From UBA6921 sp031363085 (GTDB taxonomy: Bacteria; Pseudomonadota; Gammaproteobacteria; SG8-11), in assembly GCA_031363085.1 (NCBI GenBank), contig JANLTU010000094.1:1-7059 (forward strand): a DNA stretch of 7,059 bases, read 5' to 3'. Within the stretch, counting starts at the first letter, position 1, and each line of letters starts with the position of its first letter. The notes under the pieces are model-generated. The model searched no databases. It had not been told where the DNA came from and saw only the letters and a list, made by a program, of their open reading frames with translations. The position numbers and the translations under genes were made by a program. Of this stretch, positions 1 to 5,517 are shown in pieces.

Positions 1-298
1 ACAGGGCGCAGTGCCAGGTAACGCCTGGGAGGCGTGAGCCTACGGAAAGTGCCACAGAAAATATACCGCCTACGTGCTGCGCAAGCGGCGCCGGTAAGGG
101 TGAAATGGTGCGGTAAGAGCGCACCGCGACGTTGGCAACAACGTTGGCAGGGTAAACCCCACTGGGAGCAAGACCAAATAGGGAAGCGCAAGTGCGGCCC
201 GCATTGCTTCCGGGTAGGTCGCTCGAGGTGCACGGCGACGTGCATCCCAGATGAATGACTGTCCACGACAGAACCCGGCTTATCGGCCGACTTCACCT
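1..298 (+). ncRNA. rnpB: RNase P RNA (M1 RNA), 5'-truncated by the window edge
   Basis: This is the catalytic RNA of ribonuclease P, which removes 5' leaders from precursor tRNAs. Compared from memory with the E. coli RNA, position 1 matches about nucleotide 79, so some 78 nucleotides (P2, P3 and the 5' strand of P4) are missing. Recognisable blocks are GCCAGGTAACGCCTGG (13-28), GGTAAGGGTGAAA (93-105), a stem-loop with arms 107-112 and 120-125, the conserved AGCAAGACCAAATAGG (167-182), and GATGAATGACTGTCCACGAC (250-269) followed by ACAGAACCCGGCTTAT, which includes the 3' strand of P4. The GGT at 213-215 matches the L15 loop that pairs with the tRNA CCA end. GGCCGACTTC (285-294) should be the 3' strand of helix P1, so the missing 5' end should read close to GAAGTCGGCC. 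The 3' end is set by analogy with the E. coli CACCU end and may be off by a few bases. The architecture is the ordinary bacterial type A. The gene is not protein coding, although frames of about 70 codons can be read in it. Confidence 0.96.
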
Positions 299-330
299 TA
301 TCTTTTTATCTCCTTATAAATTTCTAGTCT

Positions 331-377
331 AAAACGCTGCAAGTCCCTGTAGGGACTATAAGTATAGCGGTATTTTT
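331..377 (+). terminator. Hairpin with nearby T-run, possible rnpB terminator
   Basis: AGTCCC (342-347) and GGGACT (352-357) form a perfect 6-bp stem around a TGTA loop. Outside it CGCT (335-338) can pair with AGCG (366-369) across an asymmetric internal loop. The left flank is A-rich (AAAA 331-334) and the right flank ends in TTTTT (373-377). This could terminate rnpB transcription, or act on both strands, before the mraZ promoter. It is not a classical terminator, because the GC stem is 15 bases from the T-run and only the weak outer pairing closes that distance. A second T-run (303-307) just after rnpB has no obvious hairpin of its own apart from P1. The structure is seen in the sequence; the function is inferred. 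Confidence 0.35.
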
Positions 378-391
378 CACGCGCTGATTCC

Positions 392-421
392 TTGACAGTG
401 GATCGAAACGACACCTATAGT
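392..421 (+). promoter_or_regulatory. Sigma-70 promoter of the dcw cluster (Pmra)
   Basis: The -35 box TTGACA (392-397) is a perfect consensus match. An 18-bp spacer separates it from the -10 box TATAGT (416-421). Transcription should start near 427-428, giving a 5' leader of about 60 bases before the mraZ GTG codon. It is the only convincing promoter in the window. No other intergenic space of useful size exists downstream except the rsmH-ftsL gap, so it probably drives the whole gene cluster. Confidence 0.85.
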
Positions 422-430
422 GTATTGAAG

Positions 431-455
431 TGGGAGAAAGTGGGCAGGAATGGGT
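431..455 (+). promoter_or_regulatory. MraZ operator: three TGGGN direct repeats
   Basis: TGGGA (431-435), TGGGC (441-445) and TGGGT (451-455) are separated by exactly 5 bases each, so the repeats recur every 10 bp on one face of the helix. In E. coli, MraZ is known to bind three TGGGN repeats with 5-base spacers between the mra promoter and mraZ and to repress its own operon. Here the repeats begin about 3 bases after the predicted transcription start, well placed to block initiation or promoter clearance. A fourth upstream unit is absent (421-425 reads TGTAT). Confidence 0.85.
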
Positions 456-477
456 CAATGCAATCGTCAAATGCACC

Positions 478-481
478 GAGG
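478..481 (+). promoter_or_regulatory. Ribosome binding site of mraZ
   Basis: GAGG lies 5 bases before the GTG codon at 487. It decides the start: the in-frame GTG at 430 lies at or before the likely transcription start inside the operator, has no comparable site, and would add 19 residues that are not part of the MraZ family. Confidence 0.75.
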
Positions 482-486
482 CAATC

Positions 487-945
487 GTGTTTCGCGGAGC
501 AAGCGCTATCAGTCTCGACGCGAAAGGTCGCATGGCCATACCGGCCAAGTACCGGCAGCGTCTGTTGGATCAATGCAATGGCCAGTTAGTGCTGACCATG
601 TACCAGGATCCGTGCCTGTTTCTTTACCCGCTGCCCGAATGGGAAATTGTCGAGAAGCGGCTTAGCGACTTGTCGCCGCTGGATGAAACGGCGCAGTCGA
701 TCCGCCGTTTGATGATGGGCCATGCCACCGATGTGGAGATGGACAGCCACGGCCGTTTACTGGTGCCGCCGCTGTTGCGCGAACTTTTGCAGTTGGAAAA
801 AGATTCCATGCTGATCGGTCAGGGCGAGCGTTTTGAAATCTGGAATGAACGCACCTGGACCGAGCAGCGGCAAGTATGGCGTGACAATGCGGCGCGGCTG
901 GACAAGACGCAACTGTCCGCCGAGCTGAAAGCACTTAAATTTTGA
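487..945 (+). CDS. mraZ: Transcriptional regulator MraZ
   Basis: MraZ is a DNA-binding regulator of the SpoVT/AbrB superfamily that forms a ring-shaped oligomer and represses the dcw operon, including its own gene. The product from the GTG at 487 is 152 residues, the same length as the E. coli protein as I remember it. It starts with the family signature FRGAS followed by LDAKGR, and carries the two expected DxxxR half-sites at D11-R15 (DAKGR) and D86-R90 (DSHGR), one per AbrB-like domain. YPLPEWE and GQGERFEIW are further conserved blocks. A longer frame is open from GTG 430, but those extra 19 codons cover the operator and leader and do not match the family. The stop codon overlaps the rsmH start in TTGA (942-945). 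The adjacent TGGGN repeats fit autoregulation. The identification is firm; repression in this organism is inferred from the operator. Confidence 0.95.
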   Translation: MFRGASAISLDAKGRMAIPAKYRQRLLDQCNGQLVLTMYQDPCLFLYPLPEWEIVEKRLSDLSPLDETAQSIRRLMMGHATDVEMDSHGRLLVPPLLRELLQLEKDSMLIGQGERFEIWNERTWTEQRQVWRDNAARLDKTQLSAELKALKF

Positions 946-1886
946 GCGGCACAGCGCACGAATTCACACATCGTCCGGTGTTGTTGGACGAGGTGATCGA
1001 GGCCCTCCATATCGATTCGGACGGAATCTACGTGGACGGTACCTTTGGGCGAGGTGGACATACGGAAGCAATGCTGCGACAGCTCGGCCCACAGGGGCGG
1101 TTGTTGTCAATTGATAAAGATCCGGATGCGGTGCGCACGGCGCAACAACGCTTTGCCGCCGATGCGCGTTTTGCCGTTGAGCGCGGTTCGTTCGCGCGCC
1201 TACGGGAATTTGTTGCGCAACGTGCCTGGTCAGGACAGGTGCGCGGCGTATTGCTGGATTTAGGCGTGTCCTCGCCGCAACTGGAAGACGCGCGGCGCGG
1301 ATTTAGTTTTCAAAACGACGGACCGTTGGATATGCGCATGGATCCCGATTCGGGCATGAGTGTCGCGCAGTGGCTGGCGCGCGCGCAGGAACGTGAGATT
1401 GCCGATGTAATCAAGGAATTTGGCGAAGAGCGTTTCGCCCGCCGCATCGCGCGCTCGATTATCGAGGCGCGCATGACCACGCCGATTCAGACCACGCTGC
1501 AACTTGCCGCAATAATTTCCGCCGCCGTGCCGCGCCGTGAACCGGGTAAACACCCCGCCACACGCAGTTTTCAGGCGCTGCGTATTTTCATCAACCGCGA
1601 GCTTGACGATTTAAGCATGGCGTTGGCGCAGGCGCTCGAAGTGCTTGCGGCCGGCGGGCGTTTGGTGGTGATCAGTTTTCATTCGCTTGAAGACCGCATC
1701 GTCAAACAATTTTTTCGTGAACAGGCGCTGGGTGACAATTTTCCGCGCGGCCTGCCGGTGACCGCCGATCAGATGCGTCCACGCGTGCGGCTGATCGGCA
1801 AGCCGAGCTATCCGGGTGACGCGGAAGTCAGCGCCAATCCGCGCGCACGCAGCGCGGTGATGCGCGTGGCGGAGAAACTGGCATGA
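942..1886 (+). CDS. rsmH: 16S rRNA (cytosine(1402)-N(4))-methyltransferase RsmH (MraW)
   Basis: RsmH uses S-adenosylmethionine to N4-methylate cytosine 1402 (E. coli numbering) of 16S rRNA at the ribosomal P site, in the cytoplasm. The product is 314 residues, against 313 in E. coli. The SAM-binding motif is DGTFGRGGH (32-40), followed by SIDKDPDA (56-63), LLDLGVSSPQL (104-114), DGPLDMRMD (126-134), HPATR (204-208), SFHSLEDR (245-252) and a C-terminal NPRARSAVMRVAE. The start is TTG 942, which overlaps the mraZ stop. It leaves the HRPVLLDE segment intact, whereas the next in-frame start, GTG 978, would remove part of it. No clear Shine-Dalgarno sequence precedes the TTG, so translation is probably coupled to mraZ. 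The reading frame after the stop stays open into ftsL, but rsmH itself is full length. Confidence 0.97.
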   Translation: MSGTAHEFTHRPVLLDEVIEALHIDSDGIYVDGTFGRGGHTEAMLRQLGPQGRLLSIDKDPDAVRTAQQRFAADARFAVERGSFARLREFVAQRAWSGQVRGVLLDLGVSSPQLEDARRGFSFQNDGPLDMRMDPDSGMSVAQWLARAQEREIADVIKEFGEERFARRIARSIIEARMTTPIQTTLQLAAIISAAVPRREPGKHPATRSFQALRIFINRELDDLSMALAQALEVLAAGGRLVVISFHSLEDRIVKQFFREQALGDNFPRGLPVTADQMRPRVRLIGKPSYPGDAEVSANPRARSAVMRVAEKLA

Positions 1887-1908
1887 CGTTCGAGGCACGA
1901 GAGTATTT

Positions 1909-2004
1909 ATGATGAAGATGAAATTGAAACATGTCGTTCAAACCGGCTTCACCACTTGCGTGAATGCGGCGACGCATGCCGTCCAATTGAGGTTTCCAGG
2001 TTGA
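1909..2004 (+). CDS. Candidate 31-codon leader ORF upstream of ftsL
   Basis: I do not recognise this peptide. It starts MMKMKLKHVV and ends AVQLRFPG, with a basic N-terminus and one cysteine. GAGAG (1899-1903) lies 5 bases before ATG 1909 and 8 before ATG 1912, a fair ribosome binding site. Its TGA (2002-2004) overlaps the ftsL TTG (2001-2003), the same TTGA junction as mraZ/rsmH, so it could couple ftsL translation to upstream ribosomes. By hand count, G or C occupies about 65% of third, 48% of first and 39% of second codon positions in this frame, the order expected of coding DNA in a GC-rich genome. Alternatives are a chance frame, or the cytoplasmic tail of a longer FtsL split by a one-base shift: 31 plus 89 residues would be near the length of E. 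coli FtsL (121). No known function is claimed. Confidence 0.4.
   Translation: MMKMKLKHVVQTGFTTCVNAATHAVQLRFPG
1989..1993 (+). promoter_or_regulatory. Ribosome binding site of ftsL
   Basis: GAGGT lies 7 bases before TTG 2001, an almost ideal spacing. It favours TTG 2001 over the in-frame TTG 1956, which has no purine-rich site before it. Confidence 0.7.
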
Positions 2005-2270
2005 GCGCGCGCGTGGTTTTTGCCAGTGTTTTAAGCGTCGCCGTGGTGCTGTCCGCCGTGGGTGTGGTGTATAGCAAGCATCAAACGCGGCAATTGTTCG
2101 TCGATGTGCAACGCCTTGAAGCCGAACGTGATCGCATGAATGTCGACTGGGGCCGCTTGCAGTTGGAGCAAAGCACGCTGGCGACACAGGCGCGCATTGA
2201 AAGCATCGCACACGGCAAGCTGGCAATGAATATTCCGCCGCAAGACAGCGTGGTGATCGTCGGACGATGA
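2001..2270 (+). CDS. ftsL: Cell division protein FtsL
   Basis: FtsL is a small bitopic inner-membrane protein of the divisome. It forms the FtsQLB complex and activates the FtsWI septal peptidoglycan synthase. From TTG 2001 the product is 89 residues: almost no cytoplasmic tail (MSAR), one membrane segment at about 5-24, then a periplasmic coiled coil from about 28 to 65 that contains LEAERDRMNVDWGRLQLEQS, followed by ARIESIAHGKLAM, the most conserved part of the family. The length is close to Pseudomonas FtsL (about 97) and shorter than E. coli (121), which has a longer cytoplasmic tail. The frame stays open back to the rsmH stop, with TTG 1956 as another start, but the Shine-Dalgarno sequence supports 2001. 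The end overlaps ftsI by ATGA. The product call is firm from context, topology and the C-terminal motif; the exact N-terminus is less certain. Confidence 0.9.
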   Translation: MSARVVFASVLSVAVVLSAVGVVYSKHQTRQLFVDVQRLEAERDRMNVDWGRLQLEQSTLATQARIESIAHGKLAMNIPPQDSVVIVGR

Positions 2271-3985
2271 AACTGACCGGCCACCCTTACTTGTTGCGCC
2301 GGATATTTCTGGTCGCCGTGCTGGTGCTGGGTGCGCTTGCACTGTTCGCACGCGCGCTGCAATTGCAGGTGCTCAATCAAGACTTTTTACGCGGGCAGGG
2401 CGAGGCGCGCTACGCACGCGTGCTGCCGGTGGCCGCGCATCGCGGCATGATTCTGGACCGCCACGGCGAGCCGCTGGCCGCCAGCACGCCGGTGGATTCG
2501 GTGTGGGTCAATCCGCAGGAGTTTTCCGCGACACCCGCGCAATTTCGCGACTTGTCGCGGCTGCTGGAAACCGCGCCGGACGTCATCAACAACAGCATCT
2601 ACGCGCATGCCAACGGCGAATTCACTTTTATCAAACGCCAGATCAGCCCCGAGTCGGCGCAGGCGGTGCTGGCCTTGAAAATTCCCGGTCTGGCTTTGCA
2701 GCGCGAATACCGGCGCTATTATCCGGCGGGTGAAGTCACCGCGCACGCGCTCGGCTTTACCGATATTGACGACAAAGGCCAGGAAGGTCTGGAGCTTGCA
2801 TATGAAGACACGCTGCACGGTACGCCCGGCAAGCGCAAAATCATCCGCGATCCATTCGGCCACGTGGTGGAGGAAGTCGAAAGTTTACGTGAGCCGGAGC
2901 CGGGTCGTGACGTTATCTTGTCGATCGACCGGCGGTTGCAATATCTCGCCTACCGTGAGCTGAAAGCGGCGGTGCAGCGTCATGGTGCGCACGCCGGCTC
3001 TGCTGTGGTGCTCGATGTGCAGACCGGTGAAGTGCTGGCGATGGTGAATCAGCCAGCCTTCAATCCCAACAATCGCGACGAATTGCACGGCGACCACACC
3101 CGCAATCGCGTGGCGACCGATGTGTTTGAGCCCGGCTCTACCCTCAAACCCTTCACGGTTGCCGCTGCACTGGAAAGCGGTAAATTCCGGCCCACCACGA
3201 TGATCGACACTGCGCCCGGTTTCTTCAAGGTGGGTAACGCCACGGTGCACGACGTGCACAATTACGGACGTATTGACGTCACCACCGTGTTGCAAAAATC
3301 CAGCAATGTCGGGGTGAGCAAAATGGCGTTGGAAATGCCGGCGGAGCAGGTTTGGAATGCGTTCACGCGCGCCGGTTTCGGTGCCCGGGCTTCGCTGGAT
3401 TTTCCCGGTGAAGTCGGCGGCGTGTTGAAAGATTTCCGGCAGTGGCATGACGTGGAACGCGTGACTGCCGCCTATGGTTATGGCGTTTCGGTAACGGCCT
3501 TGCAATTGGCGCGTGCCTATGCAGCGCTGGCCGACGCGGGGCGTCTGCGGCCGGTGGTGTTCAAGCGTGTCGATGAGCGCGCGCCAATTGTCGATACCGG
3601 GGTTGAAGTGTTTCGTCCCGAGTTGACGGAGCAGTTGCGACGCATGCTGGAAACCGTTTCGCAGGAAGGCGGCACCGGCACCGAAGGGCGCGTTGCCGGC
3701 TATCGCGTCGCCGGTAAAACCGGCACCGTGAAAAAAAGTCGCGACGGGGGTTACGCCGAGCATGACTATTTGGCCGTGTTCGCCGGTTTCGCGCCGGTCA
3801 GCAATCCGCGTCTGGCGATGGTGGTGATGATCGATGAACCGCAGGGCGACGCTTACTATGGTGGTCAAGTCGCGGCACCGGTGTTTGGTAAGGTGATGTC
3901 CGACGCGCTGCGTTTATTGAACATCGCGCCGGACGGTAGCTACGCCTCACCTGCGCAGTTGGTGCTGTTGGAGAGGGGGCGATGA
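2267..3985 (+). CDS. ftsI: Peptidoglycan D,D-transpeptidase FtsI (penicillin-binding protein 3)
   Basis: FtsI is the septum-specific class B penicillin-binding protein. It cross-links peptide stems of new septal peptidoglycan in the periplasm, working with the glycosyltransferase FtsW. The product is 572 residues (E. coli 588). After a short cytoplasmic N-terminus there is one membrane anchor at about 13-33, then the dimerisation domain beginning with RGMILDRHGEPLA (59-71). The transpeptidase domain from roughly residue 245 has all three catalytic motifs: STLK with nucleophile S291 and K294, SSN at 345-347, and KTGT at 484-487. The start ATG 2267 overlaps the ftsL stop in ATGA with only a weak ribosome binding site, so coupling is likely. 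The end overlaps murE in the same way. The gene is intact and nothing suggests a changed active site. Confidence 0.97.
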   Translation: MKLTGHPYLLRRIFLVAVLVLGALALFARALQLQVLNQDFLRGQGEARYARVLPVAAHRGMILDRHGEPLAASTPVDSVWVNPQEFSATPAQFRDLSRLLETAPDVINNSIYAHANGEFTFIKRQISPESAQAVLALKIPGLALQREYRRYYPAGEVTAHALGFTDIDDKGQEGLELAYEDTLHGTPGKRKIIRDPFGHVVEEVESLREPEPGRDVILSIDRRLQYLAYRELKAAVQRHGAHAGSAVVLDVQTGEVLAMVNQPAFNPNNRDELHGDHTRNRVATDVFEPGSTLKPFTVAAALESGKFRPTTMIDTAPGFFKVGNATVHDVHNYGRIDVTTVLQKSSNVGVSKMALEMPAEQVWNAFTRAGFGARASLDFPGEVGGVLKDFRQWHDVERVTAAYGYGVSVTALQLARAYAALADAGRLRPVVFKRVDERAPIVDTGVEVFRPELTEQLRRMLETVSQEGGTGTEGRVAGYRVAGKTGTVKKSRDGGYAEHDYLAVFAGFAPVSNPRLAMVVMIDEPQGDAYYGGQVAAPVFGKVMSDALRLLNIAPDGSYASPAQLVLLERGR

Positions 3986-5517
3986 TGGCCGCGCACTCCG
4001 TACCCTCCGGCGTTTTGCTCAGCACGCTGTTGGCCGGCATTGCCGAGCTGCGTGGCAACGTGGATGGCCCGATTCAACGCCTCAGCACCGACAGTCGCGA
4101 CGTGCGCGCCGGAGATTTATTTTGCGCGCTGAGTGGAGCGCAGGCGCAGGGTCATGACTTTATCACGCAGGCGTTGACGGCCGGTGCAGCGGCGGTCGTG
4201 TGGGACAAGCCGCCCGGCATGGCGAGCCTCGACGCCGCCAAGCTTGCCCACGGCATGCGCCACAGCGTGCCGTTGATTGCGGTGGAAAATCTGCGTGCGC
4301 AGCTCGGCGTGATCGCAGCGCGTTTTTACGGCGAGCCGTCGCAGGCTTTGCGCGTTTACGGCGTCACCGGCACCAACGGCAAAACCTCGTGCAGCCAATT
4401 CATCGCGCGCACCTTGCAAGTCGACGCGCCTTGCGGCGTCATCGGCACACTCGGCAACGGCTTGGTCGATGCGCTGGAACCAACGCGTCACACCACGCCC
4501 GATGCAGTGACCTTGCAGGCGTTGCTGGCGCACCTGCGTGAGCAGGGCGCAACGGCGGTGGCGATGGAAGTGTCGTCGCACGGATTGGATCAGGGGCGCG
4601 TCAATGGCGTGCTATTCAATTGTGCGGTATTTACCAATCTCAGCCGCGACCATCTCGACTACCATCCCGACATGGATGCCTACGGTCAGGCCAAGGCGCG
4701 TTTGTTTTTCATGCCGGGCTTGCAGCACGCGGTGATCAATGCCGACGACGCTTTCGGGCGCTGGTTGCTCGGGCATGTTCCAGAAAAAGTCAACATCGTG
4801 AGCTATGGTCTGGCCGGTGAGTTGCACGCGCCGCGCCCAACTTTGTACGCCCAGCGCGTCGAATTGCGGCCCGACGGTTTGTTTTTGCAGGTCGACTCAC
4901 CTTGGGGCAGCGGTGACATCAGCAGCAGTCTGTTGGGCCGTTTCAACGCCAGCAATTTGCTCGCGGTGTTGGGCGCGTTGCTGGTTACCGGCATGCCGTT
5001 TGAGCATGCACGCACGCGCGTACAAAAATTGACGACGGTGCCGGGCCGCATGGAACGTTATGGCGGCGGCGGACAGCCGTTGGTCGTGGTCGACTACGCA
5101 CACACGCCGGACGCGCTGCAACACGTGTTGCAGGCGCTGCGCGAACACTGTCGCGGCAAGCTGCGCTGTGTGTTTGGCTGCGGCGGCGACCGGGATCGCG
5201 GCAAACGCCCGCTGATGGGACGGATCGCGGAAGCCGGCGCCGACGTCGTGGTGCTTACCAACGACAATCCGCGCGGTGAAGATCCGGCGGCGATCACGCG
5301 CGATATTCTTGCCGGCATGCTGGCGCCGCAGCAAGTGTGTGTGACGCATGATCGCGCAACGGCAATTACCGAGGCGTTGCGCGCCTGCGCCGCCGAAGAT
5401 GTGCTGTTGGTGGCGGGCAAAGGCCACGAGACCTACCAAATTATCGGCACGCAGCAGTTTGCGTTCAATGATGGCGTCCATGTTTTGACATTATTAAATC
5501 CGGGTGTCGGCGGATGA
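3982..5517 (+). CDS. murE: UDP-N-acetylmuramoyl-L-alanyl-D-glutamate--2,6-diaminopimelate ligase MurE
   Basis: MurE is a cytoplasmic ATP-dependent ligase that adds the third residue to the peptidoglycan precursor UDP-MurNAc-L-Ala-D-Glu. The product is 511 residues, somewhat longer than E. coli MurE (495). It has the N-terminal UDP-binding domain (LSTDSRDVRAGDLF), the ATP-binding loop GTNGKTS with K134, the central block MEVSSHGLDQGRV and FTNLSRDHLDYH, and K238 in AYGQAKARLFF as the likely carbamylated lysine. The C-terminal domain has VVDYAHTPDAL and GCGGDRDRGKRPLM. The substrate motif DNPR (428-431) indicates meso-diaminopimelate rather than lysine, so the wall should be of the Gram-negative type. 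ATG 3982 overlaps the ftsI stop. A purine-rich GAGAGGGGG (3971-3979) precedes it and could also serve the adjacent ATG 3985. The end overlaps murF by ATGA. Confidence 0.97.
   Translation: MMAAHSVPSGVLLSTLLAGIAELRGNVDGPIQRLSTDSRDVRAGDLFCALSGAQAQGHDFITQALTAGAAAVVWDKPPGMASLDAAKLAHGMRHSVPLIAVENLRAQLGVIAARFYGEPSQALRVYGVTGTNGKTSCSQFIARTLQVDAPCGVIGTLGNGLVDALEPTRHTTPDAVTLQALLAHLREQGATAVAMEVSSHGLDQGRVNGVLFNCAVFTNLSRDHLDYHPDMDAYGQAKARLFFMPGLQHAVINADDAFGRWLLGHVPEKVNIVSYGLAGELHAPRPTLYAQRVELRPDGLFLQVDSPWGSGDISSSLLGRFNASNLLAVLGALLVTGMPFEHARTRVQKLTTVPGRMERYGGGGQPLVVVDYAHTPDALQHVLQALREHCRGKLRCVFGCGGDRDRGKRPLMGRIAEAGADVVVLTNDNPRGEDPAAITRDILAGMLAPQQVCVTHDRATAITEALRACAAEDVLLVAGKGHETYQIIGTQQFAFNDGVHVLTLLNPGVGG

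Noticed and set aside
34..258. Open frame of 74 codons on the + strand.
   Set aside because: It lies wholly within the RNase P RNA, whose conserved blocks and helices explain the sequence.
430..486. Longer MraZ starting at GTG 430.
   Set aside because: The extension covers the TGGGN operator and lies at the predicted transcription start. The family begins at the FRGA motif, and GAGG supports GTG 487.
2885..3868. Long open frame of 327 codons on the minus strand inside ftsI.
   Set aside because: It is the antisense shadow of a strongly biased GC-rich gene. The histidine- and arginine-rich product shows no recognisable domain, while ftsI on the other strand has every family motif.
4897..5481. 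Minus-strand open frame of 194 codons inside murE.
   Set aside because: Same shadow effect opposite a complete MurE; no recognisable protein motif and no ribosome binding context of note.
5485..5490. TTGACA near the end of murE as an internal promoter for murF.
   Set aside because: Seventeen bases downstream the sequence is CGGCGG, with no plausible -10 box.
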